From: Promethearchaeota archaeon
Lineage (GTDB): Archaea; Asgardarchaeota; Lokiarchaeia; Sigyniarchaeales; SOKP01
Length of the DNA stretch: 32,455 bases
Assembly (NCBI GenBank): GCA_008080765.1
Contig: SHMU01000023.1
Coordinates: 1-32,455, forward strand
Direction: 5' to 3'
The notes under the pieces are model-generated. The model was given only the letters and a program-made list of their open reading frames with translations. It ran no database searches and was not told the DNA's origin. Positions 27,233-32,455 of this stretch are shown here, one piece after another; position 1 is the stretch's first letter, and every line of letters starts with the position of its first letter. Made by a program: the position numbers and the translations under genes.

Positions 27233-28612
27233 ATGGAACAAAAATTTAACGCCTTTAAGAAGGATAGAAGTGATGAATATCACTTATTAAATGATGATAC
27301 CCTGGTATCATTATCAGATGAGCTAGAAAACTTAAAATTGGAAGATATTATTGATAGCAATCAACTCCAGAGTATTATGGATGATTTCTTTAAATTGACT
27401 AATATTGGAATTGCAATCATTGATATGGAAGGAGAAATTCTTGTGGCTACGGGATGGCAAGACATCTGCACTGAATTTCATCGTATCAATCCCGAAACTA
27501 AAAAGAAATGCATAGAAAGTGACGTCTATCTTGCTCAAGATGTTCAACCTGGAGAATACTTAATTTATAAATGTAAAAATAATCTGTGGGATATGGCGAC
27601 TCCCATTTGTGTGGGAGGGGACAGAATTGGCACCTTGTTTTTGGGACAATTTTTCTTTGAGGATGATGAGATTAATTATGAATTTTTTGAGAAGCAAGCG
27701 GAAAGATATGGTTTTGACAAAAACAAATATCTTAATGCTCTGGATCGTGTACCTCGATGGAGTCGAGAGAGAGTAGAGACCGTTATGAGTTTTTATACCC
27801 AGTTTGCCTCAATGATTTCTGAGTTGAGCTATAAAAATCTTCTCTTACGCAAATACATACAAAAGCAAAAAAAAATAGAGAACGATTTGAGAGCATCTGA
27901 AGATGCCTTAAAAGAGGCTCTCCAACATACTCGATTTTATCGAGATCTGCTTTCACATGACATTGGAAACAAACTTAATAACATAAATCTTTCCATCCAA
28001 CTCTTAGAAGACATAGAAGATTTTGAGCAACATGGAAACATCGTACAAGAATATGCAAATATTATAAAACAAGAAGTAAATGAGGGACAATCTATTATCT
28101 CTCGAGTGCAAAAACTTTCAAAAGCATTTATCGGAGAGATTGAAAAGGAACCAATTAATCTTAAAGAATATATTGTATCCGCGATTGAATCTGCAAAAAA
28201 TAGCTTTCAAACAAAAAAAAGTAAGATTCATACAAGTTATCCTAAGGAGGAAATTATTGTACAAGGAGGAAGTTTACTCCTCGATGCATTCGAAAATATT
28301 TTGATTAATGGTGCGCTTCATAATAATAATAATGTTATTAAACTATGGGTAGAAATTTCTGCAAGTGAACAAAAAGAGGGCTATGTTAAAATAGAGTTCA
28401 AAGATAACGGAGTGGGCATTCCCGAAAAATTAAAATCTGATTTATTCAATAAATCCATAAAGAAACTCTCGGAACGTGGGGGGATGGGTATTGGACTTTC
28501 GTTGGTGAAAAATATTATTACAAGCTATGATGGAGAAATATGGGTCGAAAACCGCATCAAAAATGACTATCGCAAAGGAAGTAATTTTGTTATTCTCCTT
28601 GAAAAGATTTGA
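27233..28612 (+). CDS. PocR-domain sensor histidine kinase
   Basis: PocR-like region LQSIMDDFFKLTNIGIAIIDMEGEILVATGWQDICTEFHR...CKNNLWDMATPICVGGDRIGTLFLGQFF; HisKA-like LLSHDIGNKLNNI; HATPase DNGVGIPEKL, GGMGIGLSLVKNI. Confidence 0.9.
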   Translation: MEQKFNAFKKDRSDEYHLLNDDTLVSLSDELENLKLEDIIDSNQLQSIMDDFFKLTNIGIAIIDMEGEILVATGWQDICTEFHRINPETKKKCIESDVYLAQDVQPGEYLIYKCKNNLWDMATPICVGGDRIGTLFLGQFFFEDDEINYEFFEKQAERYGFDKNKYLNALDRVPRWSRERVETVMSFYTQFASMISELSYKNLLLRKYIQKQKKIENDLRASEDALKEALQHTRFYRDLLSHDIGNKLNNINLSIQLLEDIEDFEQHGNIVQEYANIIKQEVNEGQSIISRVQKLSKAFIGEIEKEPINLKEYIVSAIESAKNSFQTKKSKIHTSYPKEEIIVQGGSLLLDAFENILINGALHNNNNVIKLWVEISASEQKEGYVKIEFKDNGVGIPEKLKSDLFNKSIKKLSERGGMGIGLSLVKNIITSYDGEIWVENRIKNDYRKGSNFVILLEKI

Positions 28613-28786
28613 GTTTTTCTCATTAAAATTCTATAATCCTCTGAATTTTTAAAAGAATTGTTTTGAATTTTTAGAACTGACCCGCTATATCCCAATAAAA
28701 AATTTTTGTAGCAAATTGAATTGATAACTAAGATCTAAAAATGTAATAGAAACTCAGTTATAACTGATATAACTCCTCACTATTCC

Positions 28787-29269
28787 TCATGTTGAGCTTA
28801 TGTATTCTTCAAGTATAAGAAGAACTTGTTCTAATACGAGCTCTTTAAATCTGATACGGTTGGACTTAAAAATGTGTTTAGAAACAAAAGTTCTCTTTTC
28901 TGATGCAAATCCTATATATACCAACCCAACAGGTTTCTCGGGAGTACCTCCCGTGGGACCCGCAATCCCCGTAACTCCCACACCCGCCTCCGTTCCCGAG
29001 ATATCTCGAATTCCCTGACATAACTGATAAGCAACCTGTTCTGAGACCGCTCCATAGTGTTCAAGCGTGTGAGCATCTACATTTAATAACTCCCTTTTCG
29101 CTTCATTACTATAGCACACAACTCCCCGCTCAAAAACCTCCGATGCCCCCGAAATATTAGTAAACATATGGCTTAAAAACCCTCCTGTACATGACTCCGC
29201 AAAAGCTATCATTTTTCCCTTTTCTGAATATTTTCTTATGAGCTCCTCAATCTTTTTTAGATACTCCAT
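28787..29269 (-). CDS. pncC: CinA C-terminal family (nicotinamide-nucleotide amidohydrolase, PncC-like)
   Basis: AFAESCTGGFLSHMFTNISGASEVFERGVVCYSNEAKRELL, GVGVTGIAGPTGGTPEKPVGLVYIG. Confidence 0.95.
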   Translation of the reverse strand: MEYLKKIEELIRKYSEKGKMIAFAESCTGGFLSHMFTNISGASEVFERGVVCYSNEAKRELLNVDAHTLEHYGAVSEQVAYQLCQGIRDISGTEAGVGVTGIAGPTGGTPEKPVGLVYIGFASEKRTFVSKHIFKSNRIRFKELVLEQVLLILEEYISST

Positions 29270-29422
29270 TGTTTTTAATTCTCAACTAAAAGTTTTTTAT
29301 TCTAAATTATTATTTTTTAACATAAATTTTATAATCAAAAGAATTCTATTTTAATAAAAAATTTTAAGCAAGAAATAAATTTTCTATTAGAAAGCTATAA
29401 TAAAATTCTACAGTGTGATTGA

Positions 29423-29968
29423 ATGAACGAGAAAAGCGAGAGAAAGGGATATGTCTTCAAGATTACTGTAATTGGCGATCCGGCTGTGGGTAAAACCTCA
29501 CTTATCAAAAAATATACTCAAGGGTCATTTCAAAAGGATTACATCAAAACCCTTGGCGCTCAATTTAGTAAATATGATGAAGAAATAGACGGTGAGAACT
29601 GTAAGCTGTTTTTTTGGGATATAGCAGGCCAAGATGAGTGGAGCTTCATGAGAGGCACATTCTACAAAGGGAGCAAAGCGGCAATTATAGTTTACTCGCA
29701 TACAGATGAAGAGAGCTTTGAGCACATACCTAACTGGCATGAAGACATTAAAAAATTCTGCGGAGATATTCCCATTGTATTATTTGGAAACAAGCTTGAT
29801 TTAATTGATGCTGCGGATGTAAATGAAAAAAAGCCAAAAAAATTGGCCAAAAAACGGAACTTTTTAGCCTACATTAACACATCTGCAAAAACTGGAACAG
29901 GAGTATATGAAGGGTTCCAGAAAATCATCCGAAAATTACATTCCGAACATAAAGATAAAGAATGGTAA
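29423..29968 (+). CDS. Ras/Rab-like small GTPase
   Basis: G1 GDPAVGKTS, G3 WDIAGQDEW, G4 GNKLDL, G5 NTSAKTG. Confidence 0.95.
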   Translation: MNEKSERKGYVFKITVIGDPAVGKTSLIKKYTQGSFQKDYIKTLGAQFSKYDEEIDGENCKLFFWDIAGQDEWSFMRGTFYKGSKAAIIVYSHTDEESFEHIPNWHEDIKKFCGDIPIVLFGNKLDLIDAADVNEKKPKKLAKKRNFLAYINTSAKTGTGVYEGFQKIIRKLHSEHKDKEW

Positions 29969-29976
29969 AGATATGA

Positions 29977-30279
29977 ATGAATGCAAGCGAGACCACCCCC
30001 GATTATCCCAAAATCCTTTTCTTCTCTTCAAAACACTGTACACCATGCAAACCTGTAGAAGAGCGTTTAGATAGAATAAACCTTTCTATGTTTGGGAAGA
30101 AATTAATAATAGAAAAGATAAATATTGATATAAAGACCAATCGAGACCTCATCATGAAATACAAGATCACGAGTGTTCCCACGCTGATCATCGGTAGTAG
30201 CAAATTAATGGTCAATATAGATGATTCGGATATAATCGATGCTATCTTGCAAGCATATGTGGATTCAGTTAAGATTTAG
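29977..30279 (+). CDS. thioredoxin-fold protein
   Basis: ILFFSSKHCTPCKPVEERL (CxxC), cis-Pro type KITSVPTLIIG. Confidence 0.88.
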   Translation: MNASETTPDYPKILFFSSKHCTPCKPVEERLDRINLSMFGKKLIIEKINIDIKTNRDLIMKYKITSVPTLIIGSSKLMVNIDDSDIIDAILQAYVDSVKI

Positions 30280-30384
30280 GTTCGAAATTGATACTAACTC
30301 AAAGAGAAAACATATAGTATAAAAAGGAATAAAGCATAAATATAGCATAGAAATAAGAAAAGAAAGAGAAGAGAGAAGAGAAGA

Positions 30385-30864
30385 ATGAATCGGCAATTAC
30401 TCTCCGACATTTTATCGGAAATGAAGAAAAACCTGAAGGAAAGTAAGGGCATCGGTGATTTAAAAGCAGGTGCTCTTTTTGCGTTGGGACAACAATTAGA
30501 TGCGATTTTTTATTATTTAGGGCACGAACTCGGTAATATCATTAATGTGAAACCTACTGAGAATGAGAATGAAATTACAGAACAGTTGATGGGTATTATC
30601 TCAGAGTATCATCTCGGAGAGGTAGAAATTGTGCAAAGTTCTGATGAGATCATCGAATTACGTTTAAGAAGGCATTCTTCAATTAAAGATCTCATTAATA
30701 AAGGGATTCAATCAGAATCTAATTTTTGTTCCTTTGAGGCGGGCATTTTGGCGGGTATTGTGGAAAAGATGAGCGATTTTCATTGTTTTGCGCAGGAAGT
30801 AAGCTGTAGCTTGCAATCGGGCAACGATTTTTGTGAATTTATGATTGTATTTCAAAAAGAATAA
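30385..30864 (+). CDS. V4R-domain protein (Bet3/TRAPP-superfamily-like)
   Basis: C-terminal SNFCSFEAGILAGIVEKMSDFHCFAQEVSCSLQSGNDFCEFMIVF has the V4R signature with spaced cysteines; N-terminal LKAGALFALGQQLDAIFYYLGHELG. Confidence 0.75.
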   Translation: MNRQLLSDILSEMKKNLKESKGIGDLKAGALFALGQQLDAIFYYLGHELGNIINVKPTENENEITEQLMGIISEYHLGEVEIVQSSDEIIELRLRRHSSIKDLINKGIQSESNFCSFEAGILAGIVEKMSDFHCFAQEVSCSLQSGNDFCEFMIVFQKE

Positions 30865-30939
30865 TTTTATATATTTCTAAAATGTTACCTTAATATCTTA
30901 AATAACCTTGGATGTAAAAACAAAAATAAGTGGTTTGTT

Positions 30940-31452
30940 TTGTATAAAGTTAAAATAGTTTTGCTTGGCGAAGCAGGAGTTGGCAAGACTTCACTAGTTT
31001 ATCGTTTTGTTCAAGATACATTTCGCGAATCCTATAAAAGCACATTAGGCGTGAATCTATTAAAAAAGGATTTAGATATTGAGGGATATGGTGCTACTTC
31101 CGCTCAAATTTGGGACCTGGGTGGTCAGGAAAGCTTCAAAAATCTACGACAGTTATACTTAGAGGGTGCTAATGGAGCATTAGTAATCTACGATGTGACA
31201 AAAAGAAAGACTTTTGATAAATTGGACGAGTGGATTTCAAGTTTTCGTGAATCACGAGGGCAAGAACCCCTTCTTTTAATTGGAAATAAGATTGATCTGA
31301 AGCAGCGAATTCAAGTGTCCGAAAAGGAGGGTAAAAAATACGCAAAAGAGCACGGTGTGGACTTTCTTCTTACTTCCGCCAAGACCGGAAATAATGTGGA
31401 GGTTGCGTTTAAAGATTTAATTAAAAAGATCTTGGATACGCTTACGCAGTGA
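30940..31452 (+). CDS. Ras/Rab-like small GTPase
   Basis: G1 GEAGVGKTS, G2 STLG, G3 WDLGGQE, G4 GNKIDL, G5 TSAKTG; TTG start. Confidence 0.95.
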   Translation: MYKVKIVLLGEAGVGKTSLVYRFVQDTFRESYKSTLGVNLLKKDLDIEGYGATSAQIWDLGGQESFKNLRQLYLEGANGALVIYDVTKRKTFDKLDEWISSFRESRGQEPLLLIGNKIDLKQRIQVSEKEGKKYAKEHGVDFLLTSAKTGNNVEVAFKDLIKKILDTLTQ

Positions 31453-31535
31453 TTCTTTCTTCATATAACCTCTCTTTTTACATAAAATAATATCTTCTTC
31501 TTAATTATTATTCCTCAAGTTAAAATAAACAAATT

Positions 31536-31566
31536 GGTAAGAAAATTTTCTTACCCTCTTTTTTGG
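31536..31566. terminator. terminator-like hairpin GGTAAGAAAATTTTCTTACC followed by CTCTTTTTT
   Basis: 20-bp perfect palindrome (31536-31555) plus T run between convergent genes. Confidence 0.55.
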
Positions 31567-31694
31567 TGCCCTATTTTGATATTTCTCTGATTTAAACACA
31601 TTATTGAAGAGTTTTATATTCTTTCTAATTCTTATCATCGCAAGGACACAATACATTTATACTCTACCCCTCAATTTCATATACTCCCTGGGTT

Positions 31695-32386
31695 TTAACA
31701 TTTTTTTTCTATCCATACAATTTCTCCATTCCGATTTACATAGCCCTTTTTTTTATTTAATATAAACTCAAGCAATTCTCCATTCCAAAAGTCGTAGATC
31801 CAATCAAATTTCGGTTTAATTATAAATTCTCCCTGGGTATTAATTAATCCAAATCTTCCCCCACGTATTCCTGAATATCCTACACTTCCCCCAATATTTA
31901 CCCATGTGGTTCCATTATGATGATATCCTACCCAGTCATACTGGGGCTTTGCTAATACAATACCATTGGCATCAATTAATCCCCATTTATTACCTTTTAC
32001 CCAAATTCTTGCATGGTTACCTATAAAGGGTTCAATTGCAACAAATGAGATTGCAGGTTTAATCAGTATTTTTATGTCTTTATTAAAAATCTTCCATGTA
32101 CTCTCATATTTCATCCAGCATGCTTTTGTGAGTTTTTTATTTGTGAGTATATTGGCTGTACAACAATTTCACCATGAGCAGTAATGAAACCATATTTAGA
32201 GTTGATAACTATTATTCCATATACTCCATCAAAAGATTCTACATGGTCGATGGGTTTCTCTAATTTCTTAATTATATTACCGCTTTTATTAATGAAAACC
32301 CAATTTTTTTCCGCAATTTTAACAAGGGCTTTATTGTTATGGAAGTTAAATGGATTTTTATACAGATATTCTAATAATTTCACCAT
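31695..32386 (-). pseudogene. WG-repeat protein, apparently split by a frameshift (ORFs 32111..32386 and 31695..32114)
   Basis: Both ORFs carry WG-type repeats (NWVFINKSGNIIKK, KYGFITAHGEIVVQPIY; KWGLIDANGIVLAKPQYDWV, RFGLINTQGEFIIKPKFDWI, KGYVNRNGEIVWI); joining the frames rebuilds a continuous repeat. Confidence 0.6.
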
Positions 32387-32391
32387 AGGAT

Positions 32392-32433
32392 CGGCACGGA
32401 AGCCCCGTCCTTTAGGGCGGGGAGGAAGTGCCG
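32392..32433 (+). mobile_element. IS200/IS605-type right-end / reRNA-like hairpin, no tnpB in window
   Basis: CGGCAC-GGAAG-CCCCGTCC-TTTA-GGGCGGGG-AGGAA-GTGCCG: two-tier stem, resembles the common GGAAGCCCCGCCCTTTAGGGCGGGGAGG element end. Confidence 0.65.
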
Positions 32434-32455
32434 TTAGATAGTATTAGGTGACAAG

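Noticed and set aside
30278-30295. GGTTCGAAATT resembling a tRNA T-loop
   Set aside because: No acceptor, D or anticodon stems around it; overlaps the end of the thioredoxin-fold gene
32184-32441. 85-aa plus-strand ORF ending GSARKPRPLGRGGSAVR
   Set aside because: Antisense to the WG-repeat ORF and its tail is just the IS-end hairpin translated; not TnpB-like

Overview
AT-rich window with about 28 well-supported protein-coding genes and no rRNA or tRNA. The gene content points to an Asgard (Promethearchaeota/Lokiarchaeia-like) archaeal chromosome segment: two Ras/Rab-like small GTPases flanking a V4R (Bet3/TRAPP-superfamily-like) protein, a profilin/roadblock-like small protein, deoxyhypusine synthase, and archaeal-style metabolism. 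Taxonomy is inferred, not shown. Recognisable genes include two ABC transporter modules, an amidohydrolase, a PAS histidine kinase with a partner RHH-HisKA-like-REC regulator, an alpha/beta hydrolase with a membrane domain, a U32 peptidase, a cyclase-family hydrolase, an HDAC-family deacetylase, acyl-CoA ligase, a Lin0512-family protein, ArgRS, an agmatinase-like ureohydrolase, DHS, Hsp20, a PocR-type histidine kinase and CinA/PncC. The signals most worth following up are: (1) a GC-rich, probably pseudoknotted ncRNA at ~23091-23290 between argS and the agmatinase gene; (2) the GTPase-thioredoxin-V4R-GTPase cassette; (3) a perfect palindromic operator upstream of the RHH/receiver fusion; (4) the agmatinase-DHS pair joined by a 28-bp tandem repeat; (5) an IS200/IS605-type end hairpin without tnpB abutting a WG-repeat gene that looks frameshifted. 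A 57-aa glycine-zipper membrane protein below the ORF-track cutoff was also found. All assignments are from reading motifs; no searches were run.
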